Part shown: in pieces, positions 7,960 through 15,141 of the stretch
How the letters are laid out: each line of letters opens with the position of its first letter
Numbering within the stretch: the first letter of the stretch is position 1
Made by a program: the position numbers and the translations under genes
Notes under the pieces: model-generated
Database searches by the model: none
What the model was told of the DNA's origin: nothing
Seen by the model: only the letters and a program-made list of their open reading frames with translations
NCBI GenBank assembly: GCA_014896305.1
Contig: JADBKQ010000019.1
Location: 1-36,372, forward strand
DNA length: 36,372 nt
Direction of reading: 5' to 3'
From: Limnochordaceae bacterium
Lineage (GTDB): Bacteria; Bacillota; Limnochordia; Limnochordales; DUMU01

Positions 7960-8709
7960 ATGGATCGCATAGGGAAGGCGTTCTTTTTCGACCTGGACGG
8001 AACCTTGATCGACCTGGATTTTGACCGTCTGATGCCAGAGTACGTTCAGCTCTTAGGGAGTCATTTTGCCGATCAGTTGCCGCTAGCTAAGTTCACGCCA
8101 GCGTTCTTGCAGGCTGCGGCCGCCATGCTCGCTCCTGTTCCCTGGCCTCTGCCCGATCGCGCGCCCAATAATGGCGAGCGCTTCTACCGGGAGTTCACCC
8201 GCCTCACCGGCATCCCGTCCGAGCAGATGAGCGGGCTGGTGGATGGCTTCTACACGCGCGAGTTTCCCACGCTGCGTCACCTCTCGCACCCGATTCCAGA
8301 GGCTCCCCAGCTTTTGGCCGAAGCCCGCCGCCGGGGCTGGACGATCGTCCTTGCCACGCAGCCCATCTTCCCCCGGGTAGCCTTGCTCGAACGGCTGCGT
8401 TGGGGCGGACTCCCCCCGGACGCTTTCGACCTGATCACCAGTATGGAAGAGTTTCACGCCACCAAACCGCACCCCGCCTACTTCTACGAGGTTTGTGAAC
8501 GCATCGGCATCCCTCCCCAGCGGTCGATCATGGTGGGCAACGACTGGCACGACGACATGCCCGCCCGCCTGGCCGGCCTCCACACCTACCTGGCTGAACC
8601 GTACGCTCTGCACCCGGATGCTCCCGCCCCCACGCCCGATGCCCGGGGTGACCTGGCCCACCTCTACACCCTGCTCACGCAGGGCGAACTCGACCGCTGG
8701 GTCTCCTAA
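7960..8709 (+). CDS. HAD-superfamily hydrolase
   Basis: A haloacid-dehalogenase-fold phosphatase of 249 residues, complete. Motif I is FFFDLDGTLID with the nucleophile Asp11 and acid/base Asp13. Motif II is IVLATQP, motif III is the Lys in ATKPHPAYF, and motif IV is MVGNDWHDDM. The cap between motifs I and II is long and helical (about 20-110), as in C1-cap members. The substrate cannot be told from the sequence. A GAGGAGG site lies about 14 nt before the ATG, slightly far. The gene follows murI by 137 bp on the same strand. Pyrophosphatase-like or phosphoglycolate-like activity is possible. Confidence 0.85.
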   Translation: MDRIGKAFFFDLDGTLIDLDFDRLMPEYVQLLGSHFADQLPLAKFTPAFLQAAAAMLAPVPWPLPDRAPNNGERFYREFTRLTGIPSEQMSGLVDGFYTREFPTLRHLSHPIPEAPQLLAEARRRGWTIVLATQPIFPRVALLERLRWGGLPPDAFDLITSMEEFHATKPHPAYFYEVCERIGIPPQRSIMVGNDWHDDMPARLAGLHTYLAEPYALHPDAPAPTPDARGDLAHLYTLLTQGELDRWVS

Positions 8710-8731
8710 CGGGGGGCCTCGTTCCCAGGCG

Positions 8732-8760
8732 TTGACAACGTACCTGCCTTGAGATAGCAT
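8732..8760 (+). promoter_or_regulatory. Sigma-A promoter of the radical SAM gene
   Basis: TTGACA (8732-8737, perfect -35), a 17-bp spacer and TAGCAT (8755-8760, 4/6 -10). The predicted start near 8767 gives a ~56-nt leader. It is the best -35 box noticed in the window. Confidence 0.7.
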
Positions 8761-8822
8761 GATAGAGATCTTTTTGGTCTTTTTTGTGCTCACCGCCTAC
8801 GTTTTCGAGAGGGGGATTGGTG

Positions 8823-10232
8823 ATGTTGGAACAGCATTTCCAAACCGAGGGGGAACGTCGTGCCGTCTCCGCTTCCGATCGCTTGGTCGAATCGCTTTTG
8901 GACCTGGTGGTTCACCACCTTGACAAGGGCATGCCTGCCGCACTGGCTTTGGCCCGCCGGATCGCCATCGCCTCTGAGCACAAGCAAACGATCAGCCAAT
9001 TGCAGGACTGGTGGAAGTCGGAGAACTCCACAGCCTGGCGTCGGCGTCTGGGCCAATTCCGGTTCAATCCGACGATGCTCCGTTCGCTGGTATTGAACTT
9101 TGCGATTCGGGGGTACTGGCAAGGGATCGAGAAGCGGAAGCAGGTCGCCCAAAAGCTGGGGTTCTTGCCGCCTTCCTTTCTGTTGCTCGACCCCACAGAA
9201 GCCTGTAACCTGCGTTGCCGCGGTTGTTGGGCCGGCCGATACGCTGTGCGTACGTTGCCCTGGGAGACCGTGGATCGAATCATCCGAGAGGCCAAGGAGT
9301 TGGGTCAACACTGGATGGTTTTGTCCGGGGGAGAACCGTTCGCCTACAAGCACCTGTTCGACATGCTGGAAAAGCATCCGGACATGTTCTTTATGGCATA
9401 TACGAACGGTACGCTGATCACTGACGAAGTCGCCGACCATCTGGCACGATTGGGAAACCTGTCACCCTGCGTCAGCTTGGAAGGTTTCAAGGAAGAGACC
9501 GATTGGCGACGAGGCGAGGGCGTCTATGACAAGGTGATGGCCACCATGGACCGCCTGCGGGAGCGGGGAATGATCTTCGGCGCCTCGGTCACAGTGACCA
9601 GCCGCAACGTGAAAGAGCTCTTCAGCGATGCTTTCATCGACCACCTGATCGACAAAGGCGTCTTTTACCTGTGGAGCTTCCACTACATTCCCATCGGCCG
9701 TGACCCTGATACGACGCTGATGCTCTCGCCGGAGCAAAGAGCCTGGCTGTATCGCCGCGTGCGGGAGTTGCGGAGTCGTAAGCCCATTTTCATTGCGGAT
9801 TTCTGGAACGACGGCGAGTATGTGGGCGGCTGCATCGCGGGTGGCCGCCAATACGTGCACATCAACGCCAACGGCGACGTAGAGCCGTGCGCTTTCGTCC
9901 ACTTTTCTACGGTAAACGTCCGGGACGTCAGCCTCCTGGAGGCGTTGCGTTCGCCCTTGTTTGCCGCCTACCGCTCTCGCCAACCGTTTCATCCGAATCT
10001 CTTGACGCCATGCCCGATCATTGACCATCCCGAAGCGCTGCGGGCCATGGTGGCCGAGTCCGACGCCCGGCCGACACACGACGGGGCTGACCACATCCTG
10101 GGCGGGAAGGTTGCTGCGTTTTTGGATCAGCGCGCGGCCGCCTGGCAGGTCGAGGCTGACGCCCTTAAGCCTGGTTCAAACGGAGTACCTGCAGCAAGTC
10201 GGCCGGTTGTCGCAGCCAGAAGTCAGGGTTGA
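8823..10232 (+). CDS. Radical SAM protein with SPASM-like C-terminus
   Basis: The 469-residue protein starts at the ATG preceded by GAGGGGG (7-nt spacing). An N-terminal helical part (about 1-105) leads to the radical SAM core with CNLRCRGC (Cys128, Cys132, Cys135) for the [4Fe-4S] cluster and the SAM-binding VLSGGEPF. A C-terminal CIAGGRQYVHINANGDVEPC (Cys337, Cys356) and a later TPCPIIDH (Cys397) resemble the auxiliary-cluster region of SPASM proteins. Members modify peptides, cofactors or enzymes. No precursor peptide or obvious partner is adjacent, so the substrate is unknown. The gene has its own promoter. Its last 68 bp overlap the 3' end of the convergent HAD gene. Confidence 0.85.
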   Translation: MLEQHFQTEGERRAVSASDRLVESLLDLVVHHLDKGMPAALALARRIAIASEHKQTISQLQDWWKSENSTAWRRRLGQFRFNPTMLRSLVLNFAIRGYWQGIEKRKQVAQKLGFLPPSFLLLDPTEACNLRCRGCWAGRYAVRTLPWETVDRIIREAKELGQHWMVLSGGEPFAYKHLFDMLEKHPDMFFMAYTNGTLITDEVADHLARLGNLSPCVSLEGFKEETDWRRGEGVYDKVMATMDRLRERGMIFGASVTVTSRNVKELFSDAFIDHLIDKGVFYLWSFHYIPIGRDPDTTLMLSPEQRAWLYRRVRELRSRKPIFIADFWNDGEYVGGCIAGGRQYVHINANGDVEPCAFVHFSTVNVRDVSLLEALRSPLFAAYRSRQPFHPNLLTPCPIIDHPEALRAMVAESDARPTHDGADHILGGKVAAFLDQRAAAWQVEADALKPGSNGVPAASRPVVAARSQG

Positions 10233-11082
10233 GGTCTCGAGTTTGGCGAGCCCCCCAGCCGGCCAACGCAAAGGGCACCCCGGCCGCCCGCGCAGCCTGC
10301 TGATCAAAGAAGGTATCGCCCACGTAAATGGCGGCGGCCGGTGATATGGCCAGGCGGTGCAAAGCCAGGACAAGCGCATCTGGAGCGGGCTTTGGACGTG
10401 CGACGTCCTCAGAGCAAATGTGCACATCCATGGCGGCCAATTCCGGAAAACGCTCCAGGTCAAAGGCAAGCTCCGCCCGGTTTTTGGAGGTGACGACACC
10501 CAGCCGCAGTCGCCGCCGGCGCAGTTCGACGAGGAGAGGGGCAATCCCCGGGAAAAACTGCATCGACGAGGCAGCCTGCCGGTAGTATGCCTCCCACCGT
10601 ACGACCAACTTCTCGGGGGAAGGCAACTGCAGAGCTCTCAATGTGTCCAAGCTCGTGTGGCCGAAGTAGGCCAGGAGCTGGTCATGGGGATACTCCTGGC
10701 CGGTCTCTTCCCGTAGCAGCCGCTGCAGACTCTGAATGGCTGTTTTCTCTGAGTTCAGCAGCGTGCCGTCGATATCGAACAAGACGGCCTGCGCTGCCGT
10801 AGCGCGCCGCGAGGGTGAGCCGGGCGAGACGGAGGAGATGGCCGGCACGATCGAGCCGGGCGAGCCAGTCGAGCCGTTGGGGGCGGGTGGGACGGCCGAG
10901 GCGGTCGGGGAGAGCGGGACGGCCCAGTCGTTCGGGGCGAGCGAGACGGCCCGGTCAGCCAGACCGGTCGGGACGGCAGGGGCAGGCGTACACTCAGCAG
11001 ACCCATGTGTGGCAGAAGAATCTGCAGAAGAATCCGATGTAGCAGGTACATCACGCCAAGTAACCGACTGGCCCGTTGGCAA
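10165..11082 (-). CDS. HAD-superfamily phosphatase with low-complexity N-terminal extension
   Basis: From residue about 94 this is a phosphoglycolate-phosphatase-like HAD protein. It shows AVLFDIDGTLLNSE (Asp103, Asp105), LGVVTSKN (motif II), Lys in ARPKPAPDAL (motif III) and AIYVGDTFFDQQAARAAG (motif IV). The first ~93 residues are Pro/Ser/Ala-rich with near-repeats (AVSLAP, AVPLSP, AVPPAP) and no fold signature. The TTG start at 11082 has GGGGAG at good spacing, so the extension is probably translated. An internal start just before ATAAQAVLF cannot be excluded. It lies 36 bp after the 11119-11901 gene on the same strand and may be co-transcribed. Its 3' end overlaps the radical SAM gene. 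Confidence 0.85.
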   Translation of the reverse strand: MPTGQSVTWRDVPATSDSSADSSATHGSAECTPAPAVPTGLADRAVSLAPNDWAVPLSPTASAVPPAPNGSTGSPGSIVPAISSVSPGSPSRRATAAQAVLFDIDGTLLNSEKTAIQSLQRLLREETGQEYPHDQLLAYFGHTSLDTLRALQLPSPEKLVVRWEAYYRQAASSMQFFPGIAPLLVELRRRRLRLGVVTSKNRAELAFDLERFPELAAMDVHICSEDVARPKPAPDALVLALHRLAISPAAAIYVGDTFFDQQAARAAGVPFALAGWGARQTRDLNPDFWLRQPADLLQVLRLNQA

Positions 11083-11118
11083 GAACGCTCCCCGTCCCTT
11101 CCGTTTTTGTTATACCTG

Positions 11119-11901
11119 TCACCTAAGACTGTCTGAGACAATCAGGCTGGCGGACTGGACGACAGAGACGCCTTGCACCGCCTCAACAGTTCTCAAAATA
11201 TCGTTTCGTACTGTAAGGCTGGGTACAACTCCGCTCAGCTCCACCGCCCCATCCCATGGGATGTGAATAGTGATTTGAGGTAACCACGGGGCGGTGTAGG
11301 CATTCTGCCTCAGCACCTCTACGATCTGCTCGCGCAGCCGGCCCCCCCTGTCTACCTGGGCAAACAGCCGGAGCAAGACGTAGTACACGTGTTCCCAGAG
11401 CCAGTGGGCAATCAATCCCCCGCAAAAAACCGGAATCATGGTCAGGAGCATCGCTTGCATGAAGTGGGACTGTAACGCCCATGCTCCGTACACCACGACG
11501 AGGGGAAAGCCAATCATGGTAGCAATTCCGTCCCAGCTCGTGCGCACCCATAGCATCGGCAGCACAAAGAACTGCCCCCTACAGACGGAACGGCGTCGCA
11601 AGGCAGCCAACCCCAGCCCTGCCCCCCAGGCCAGGAGTGCCCACTGCCAGCCCACCAGCCAGCTGTTCTTGGCCGCCCAGTTCCAAAAAAGGATGCAGGG
11701 GATCGTTAACAACAGCGCCGCGTTGCCGCCCCAAAAGAGCGCCCATGCCACAGAACGTGGCAGACGTAAGTACAGGTCAAAAAGGAGCATCCACTCGCCC
11801 AGAGCATTCGAGGCTGGAATCCTTCTGCCCGATGGGGCTGGTCCTTGTCCCGATTGGCCGGCCGACACACCCGCCGAAGATATAGGAAGGTTCATCCCCA
11901 T
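11119..11901 (-). CDS. Polytopic membrane protein with BON-like C-terminal domain
   Basis: The 260-residue protein has three or four hydrophobic segments (about 46-75, 82-100, 125-145 and 148-170). A soluble C-terminal part follows, with IVEVLRQNAYTAPWLPQITIHIPWDGAVELSGVVPS and VRNDILRTVEAVQGVSVVQSASLIV spread over about 195-256. That pattern of short helix, strand with xVxLxGxV, then helix and strand resembles a divergent BON domain, which binds membranes or lipids in other proteins. The first ~30 residues are low-complexity, so the exact start is uncertain. It lies in the same-strand run with the DUF3147-type genes upstream. The domain call is tentative. Confidence 0.6.
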   Translation of the reverse strand: MGMNLPISSAGVSAGQSGQGPAPSGRRIPASNALGEWMLLFDLYLRLPRSVAWALFWGGNAALLLTIPCILFWNWAAKNSWLVGWQWALLAWGAGLGLAALRRRSVCRGQFFVLPMLWVRTSWDGIATMIGFPLVVVYGAWALQSHFMQAMLLTMIPVFCGGLIAHWLWEHVYYVLLRLFAQVDRGGRLREQIVEVLRQNAYTAPWLPQITIHIPWDGAVELSGVVPSLTVRNDILRTVEAVQGVSVVQSASLIVSDSLR

Positions 11902-12006
11902 TGGTTGTCAGCTCCCCTCAGACTCCCTGGCGGCCATCACAGCCGACTCCTCTGTTCGACGCCCCTATTCTCTGGTGCAGCACAAACTATCGAGTTTAAC
12001 ACCATT

Positions 12007-12360
12007 TTACGCAAGAAAGATCTGAAACACCAGCAGAGCCGCCCCCACCCAAACCAGCAACGCCCAGGCCAGACCCTGTCGCCAACCCCGCCGTTCCACC
12101 CAACGGGCTGCAACTACGGCAGTCAGCACATTGGCCAGCATGCCAGCAAAGGCTCCCCGTGAAACGGCCATGGCTGCTTCTTCCGCCGAAGTGAACACAC
12201 CCGCATGACCAGCGACCACACCGACCAGGGCAGCCAGATAAACGGCAGGAAAGGCGGCGAAAATGCCACCAATCAGGCCACCCAGCCGCTTACCAAGCCA
12301 GCCGGACATGGCGATGGTCAGACCGCCCAGCACAAAGCGAAGCAATAGCCCTTCCAGCAT
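12007..12360 (-). CDS. Small DUF3147-type membrane protein
   Basis: The 117 residues form about four membrane helices: LLLRFVLGGLTIAMSGWL, LIGGIFAAFPAVYLAALVGV, an Ala/Gly-rich MAVSRGAFAGMLANVLTAVV and LAWALLVWVGAALLVFQIFL. The pattern of a Gly-rich first helix followed by GGIFAAFPAV is typical of DUF3147-like proteins of unknown function. It lies 16 bp after a second, longer member of the same type on the same strand. Such pairs often act as two halves of one membrane complex, which is inference here. Confidence 0.65.
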   Translation of the reverse strand: MLEGLLLRFVLGGLTIAMSGWLGKRLGGLIGGIFAAFPAVYLAALVGVVAGHAGVFTSAEEAAMAVSRGAFAGMLANVLTAVVAARWVERRGWRQGLAWALLVWVGAALLVFQIFLA

Positions 12361-12376
12361 GGTGATCTGCCCTGAC

Positions 12377-13090
12377 TCAGCCCCGGCCAGGTACGCCCGG
12401 GCTGGCGTCTGGCCGGGCGATAGCGTCAGTTCCCATCATAGTCGAGGGCATAACGTTTGTCTCAGCTTCAACCCAATCCCGTACGCCAACACCAGACTGC
12501 ACCTTGGTGTCAGCTTCGACACGCCCCTGTGTACCAACCTCGGCCCGACTCTGTGCGACAGCCTCTCCCTGCACCTCGGCCTCGTTCCCCACACGCCAGC
12601 CAACCTCGCCGGCCCCAGCCTCAACCTTGGCCTCGTTACCTGGGCGGCTGGCCTCGCTCGCCCCAGCCACAGCCCCGGTTTGGCTGCGCCTGGCTTGCCG
12701 GCGACCCCAATATTGCCGAGCCTGCAAAGCGGCCCACGAAGTGGCTGCCCAACCGGTCAATCCTCCGAAGAGAGCCCACCCCAGGCTTGCGCCTTGTTCT
12801 AACGCTACCCACGTGATGCCGACGGCGGCCACGCCACCCACCATGCCGGCAACGGCCCCTTGGGCGACCAGAGCAGCCTGGTGATCGCCGTCGCGCCACC
12901 CGCTCAAGCTGACAGCGGACGCCAGCACAGCCGGGAATGCTGCCAGGATTCCTCCCACGGCAGGCCAGGGCAGAAACTGAACCGCCAGATAGGTGGCTGC
13001 TACAGCAGTGCCTCCCAGTGCGAAACGAACCACGAAGTCGACCCACCCATTGCGGGCCGGCGTCAATTGTCGATTCCGGTGCACGATCAT
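12377..13090 (-). CDS. DUF3147-type membrane protein with charged repetitive tail
   Basis: Residues about 15-135 repeat the pattern of the downstream 117-aa protein: VVRFALGGTAVAATYLAVQF, then GGILAAFPAVLASAVSL, then AAGITWVALE-like and GWALFGGLTGWAATSWAAL helices. The two genes are paralogous in tandem. Residues about 140-237 are a hydrophilic, loosely repetitive tail (EAKVEAGAGEVG, EAEVQGEA, RVEADTKVQ) with no fold signature. The tail matches the low-complexity expansions elsewhere in this window. It is probably the first gene of the operon 13090 to 10165. A weak GGGG precedes the ATG. Confidence 0.65.
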   Translation of the reverse strand: MIVHRNRQLTPARNGWVDFVVRFALGGTAVAATYLAVQFLPWPAVGGILAAFPAVLASAVSLSGWRDGDHQAALVAQGAVAGMVGGVAAVGITWVALEQGASLGWALFGGLTGWAATSWAALQARQYWGRRQARRSQTGAVAGASEASRPGNEAKVEAGAGEVGWRVGNEAEVQGEAVAQSRAEVGTQGRVEADTKVQSGVGVRDWVEAETNVMPSTMMGTDAIARPDASPGVPGRG

Positions 13091-13094
13091 CGGT

Positions 13095-13340
13095 TTACCC
13101 CATTTCCTGCCATTCGTCGTCCGCCAGCCCCGCCAGTTGGGTCCGAGTTCGATTATGGCCGGCCGGTTCCGGAGCCGTCAATACGGAGGTGTGAGTCAGT
13201 TCAGCTCGCCCCGGCGCTTTGGGTTGCCGAGTGGCGATATGCCGGACAAAGGCAATGCTAGGTTGGAATGCTACGTTGGGGTTGGCGAACACGCGCTTTG
13301 GCTCAGACGCTTCAGTCGTCGCCAGGTATGCCAGTACCAT
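13095..13340 (-). CDS. Doubtful 81-aa reading frame upstream of the DUF3147 pair
   Basis: The frame ends four bases before the DUF3147-type start. It could encode a small protein ending in LAGLADDEWQEMG. No ribosome binding site precedes the ATG, no family is recognised, and its 5' part contains one arm of a direct-repeat pair (13297-13326). It may be a remnant or chance frame. Confidence 0.2.
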   Translation of the reverse strand: MVLAYLATTEASEPKRVFANPNVAFQPSIAFVRHIATRQPKAPGRAELTHTSVLTAPEPAGHNRTRTQLAGLADDEWQEMG

Positions 13341-13391
13341 CCGGCGCGATAGGTCAAATACTTTGGCTCAGACGTTTCAGCCGTCGCGAGG
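13297..13391. repeat. Direct-repeat pair, 65-bp period
   Basis: TTTGGCTCAGACGCTTCAG at 13297 recurs as TTTGGCTCAGACGTTTCAG at 13362. Similarity continues for about 30 bp with four mismatches. The sequence between is not repeated. Only two copies are present. Confidence 0.7.
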
Positions 13392-13549
13392 GCTGGCGGC
13401 CAGAGCGTTCGCTCGACACACCCCACGGCCTCAACGCCCGCAGGCCTGCATCATCCGCTTGAGGCCCAGTAATCTGCACCACCCTTTGAAACGCTGGTAC
13501 ATGGACCACCCACAGAATGCCCGGATCGGAGTCATCCGCGCGCCGCAAG

Positions 13550-13650
13550 GAGAGCGCTTAAAAACCGGCCGAGTGGTATTCGCTGGATGCTGTAGTCATG
13601 GGCTTCTTGGGATGTCCCGACGGCTGAGCGCCGGTTAATTCAGCGCTCTC
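13550..13650 (+). mobile_element. Miniature inverted-repeat element, copy A (complete, 101 bp)
   Basis: It begins GAGAGCGCTTAAAAACCGGC and ends GGTTAATTCAGCGCTCTC. The outer 9 bp are perfect inverted repeats, and with a small gap the complementarity extends to about 20 bp. It is flanked by a perfect 5-bp direct repeat, GCAAG (13545-13549 and 13651-13655), as expected of a target-site duplication. It is too short to encode a transposase. Compared with copy C it lacks 9 bp between two GGCC motifs, consistent with deletion between short repeats. Confidence 0.85.
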
Positions 13651-13663
13651 GCAAGGCGGATGT

Positions 13664-13713
13664 GGCAAAAAAATTACCCATCTCTTGCGAAATCTGCTGG
13701 CAATCATATTGCC
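13664..13713. repeat. Palindromic-pair repeat, unit 1
   Basis: Two 15-bp palindromes, a degenerate GGCAAAAAAATTACC (13664) and GGCAATCATATTGCC (13699), start 35 bp apart. The unit is 13 bp from the right end of miniature element A. Confidence 0.75.
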
Positions 13714-13948
13714 AACCCGCTCCTGAACCGACCTCCCAACCCTCGAAAGCTCAGCTATCACGCGAGTACGGTCTGGCTGCCCAAACCTTAGCAGCTGCTT
13801 ACCTGCCCAGGTGAACCTCATCCGCGCCCCCCACCTCCCCTCCGTCTTGCCCATTCTTACTTTACCAAGCATTTCTCCTGCTCAAGGCCATCCTTGGTCG
13901 GGGGGAATAAGTCCACTCAGTCCGTCCGTATGCCTCACCGGCAGAGGT

Positions 13949-13998
13949 GGCAACGAGATTGCCTGCTTCTCTCCTGTTCGATGGGCAACTATTTTTCC
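13949..13998. repeat. Palindromic-pair repeat, unit 2
   Basis: GGCAACGAGATTGCC (13949) and a degenerate GGCAACTATTTTTCC (13984) start 35 bp apart. GGT precedes and CCACC follows, as in other units. The unit ends 15 bp before miniature element B. Confidence 0.75.
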
Positions 13999-14013
13999 AC
14001 CCTCCCACAACCT

Positions 14014-14123
14014 GAGAGCGCTCAAGAATAGCCCATCAGGCCGAGGGGGTATTGGCTGGATGCCGTAGTCAGGGGCTTCTTGGGATGCGCCGACGGCGGA
14101 ACGTTGGTTAATTCAGCGCTCTC
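14014..14123 (+). mobile_element. Miniature inverted-repeat element, copy B (complete, 110 bp)
   Basis: It has the same ends as copy A (GAGAGCGCT and AGCGCTCTC), a similar interior (TGGATGCCGTAGTCA, GGGCTTCTTGGGATG) and GGTTAATTC before the right end. It is flanked by a perfect 5-bp direct repeat, AACCT (14009-14013 and 14124-14128). It keeps the 9-bp segment deleted in copy A but has many point differences, so it is an older or different subtype. A 22-bp tandem duplication (14127-14148, 14149-14170) starts just beyond it. Confidence 0.85.
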
Positions 14124-14334
14124 AACCTGGTCGGCACCCGCAAGAGCTCTGGTCGGTACCTGCAAGAACCCCCCCGGGAGTGGACCGGCGCGTTACGTTG
14201 ACCGTGCACCCGAGCCCACGATTCGGTATGATTTATGCAAAAGGCTGCACCTGGTATTAGCCTCCAATCGCTGGCGATGTGAGCGGCAGGTGATTTCATT
14301 GGCAGGGTTCGAAAACGGACGGTGCCGGTACCAC

Positions 14335-14490
14335 GGCCGGACGCTTGCCGGGTGGGTACTGGATGTCGTAAACCGGCTCGTAGAATCTTTCCATCCCGAG
14401 AGAATCCTCCTTTTCGGATCGGTGGCCAGAAGTGAGGCCGGCTAATGTAGCGATCTCGACTTGCTAAGCGTATCTCCCGAGGTCGCGTAG
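14335..14490 (+). pseudogene. Remnant of an MNT-type nucleotidyltransferase (antitoxin of HEPN/MNT)
   Basis: The translation DVVNRLVESFHPERILLFG leads into GSVARSEAG, then TAA (14443-14445), then in the same frame CSDLDLLSVSPEV and a second stop at 14490. GSxxR followed by an acidic SDLDLL is the nucleotidyltransferase active-site signature of MNT/MntA proteins. The premature stop sits between its two halves, so the enzyme is dead. The 5' boundary is unclear and the C-terminal part is missing. A decayed HEPN gene follows, as expected for the MNT/HEPN type VII pair. Confidence 0.75.
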
Positions 14491-14606
14491 ACGCAGGATG
14501 GGGGCAAAACTGCGCACTGTATGCCAGGATACTCCTGTACCCATGGGCCTCATGCCGGTTGGAAAAGAGGAGTCAGCCAAACAGGCCCTCGTTCCAGCCA
14601 GCGATA

Positions 14607-14694
14607 CGGGAGCAGCGTGGCAGGAAGAATACTCCAGCGCGTAGTGGGTAGTCCGCTGGGCATCCCGGATTCGGGAGCAGCGTGGCAGGAAGAA
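14607..14694. repeat. Perfect 23-bp direct-repeat pair, 65-bp period
   Basis: The 23 bp at 14607-14629, beginning CGGGAGCAGCGTGG, recur exactly at 14672-14694. The intervening 42 bp are not duplicated. The pair lies between the MNT and HEPN remnants. Confidence 0.8.
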
Positions 14695-14700
14695 AACCAT

Positions 14701-14972
14701 ATGAGCGAGACAAACATTGAGCCCACGAAACGGGCCATAGAGGGGTCGATCTGTGCCCGTGCGGACTTATACGTGGCAGACCGAATAGTTGAGGTTGCTG
14801 ATGCCATGCGGCGCCGGGTGGCTTTCACGCCCAGCCAGTAGGCCGCAGAGAAACTATTAAGGCCCTATTGATCCTCCTCGAAATAGGTCACCCCAAGACT
14901 CATGATCTCATGCTTTCAGGAGTTTACTTCCAATCGACCATGAGCTTCCGTCCAGGCCGAGGAGTTAGCTGA
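14701..14972 (+). pseudogene. Remnant of a HEPN-domain toxin gene
   Basis: An ATG at 14701 opens 46 codons (MSETNIEPTKRAIEGS, then ARADLYVADRIVEVADAM) and stops at TAG 14839-14841. AAEKLL follows in frame. After a one-base loss near 14858 the reading continues in another frame as KALLILLEIGHPKTHDLM and stops at 14972. AAEK, KALL and PKTHDL are the core of HEPN domains (PF05168-like). The gene therefore carries at least one nonsense and one frameshift mutation. It is the partner expected next to the MNT remnant. Function is lost unless recoding occurs. Confidence 0.7.
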
Positions 14973-15141
14973 GCTAAGCCAGGAAAGCGGGGAGTCTCGT
15001 CATCCGGGGGAGTTGGGCGAAGCAAGCCGCGAAGAATCACGAAGACATGTGAGATTGTCATAGCCGTGGTCAAGGTATACGAGCTCATATACGGAAACGG
15101 AATAAACGTTTGCCGATAGTCTAGGTCAAGGAGCAGGCCCC

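Larger units (their letters stand above)
13091..15141. other. Gene-poor 2-kb scar region
   Basis: No intact gene is supported here apart from the doubtful 13095-13340 frame. The stretch holds two miniature inverted-repeat elements (13550-13650, 14014-14123), two palindromic-pair units (13664-13713, 13949-13998) and two direct-repeat pairs. It also has a 22-bp tandem duplication (14127-14170) and the remains of an MNT/HEPN gene pair (14335-14972). Nothing is recognised in 13392-13549 or 13714-13948. 14973-15126 leads to the methyltransferase without a clear promoter. Confidence 0.7.

Noticed and set aside
9586-9600. GGTCACAGTGACC palindrome resembling a half-spaced Crp or nuclear-receptor-like site
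   Set aside because: It lies in the conserved coding part of the radical SAM gene (VTVTS) and has no spacer between half-sites. Probably chance.
13297-13391. Minimal CRISPR array (two repeats with a 35-40 bp spacer)
   Set aside because: Only two imperfect repeats, no cas genes, and other pairs in the window have similar spacing but unrelated repeats. The same applies at 14607-14694 and 32151-32244.
13558-13872. Minus-strand frame of 104 residues that might be interrupted by miniature element A
   Set aside because: It reads through palindromic unit 1 and the miniature element itself. Repairing the insertion gives no recognisable protein.
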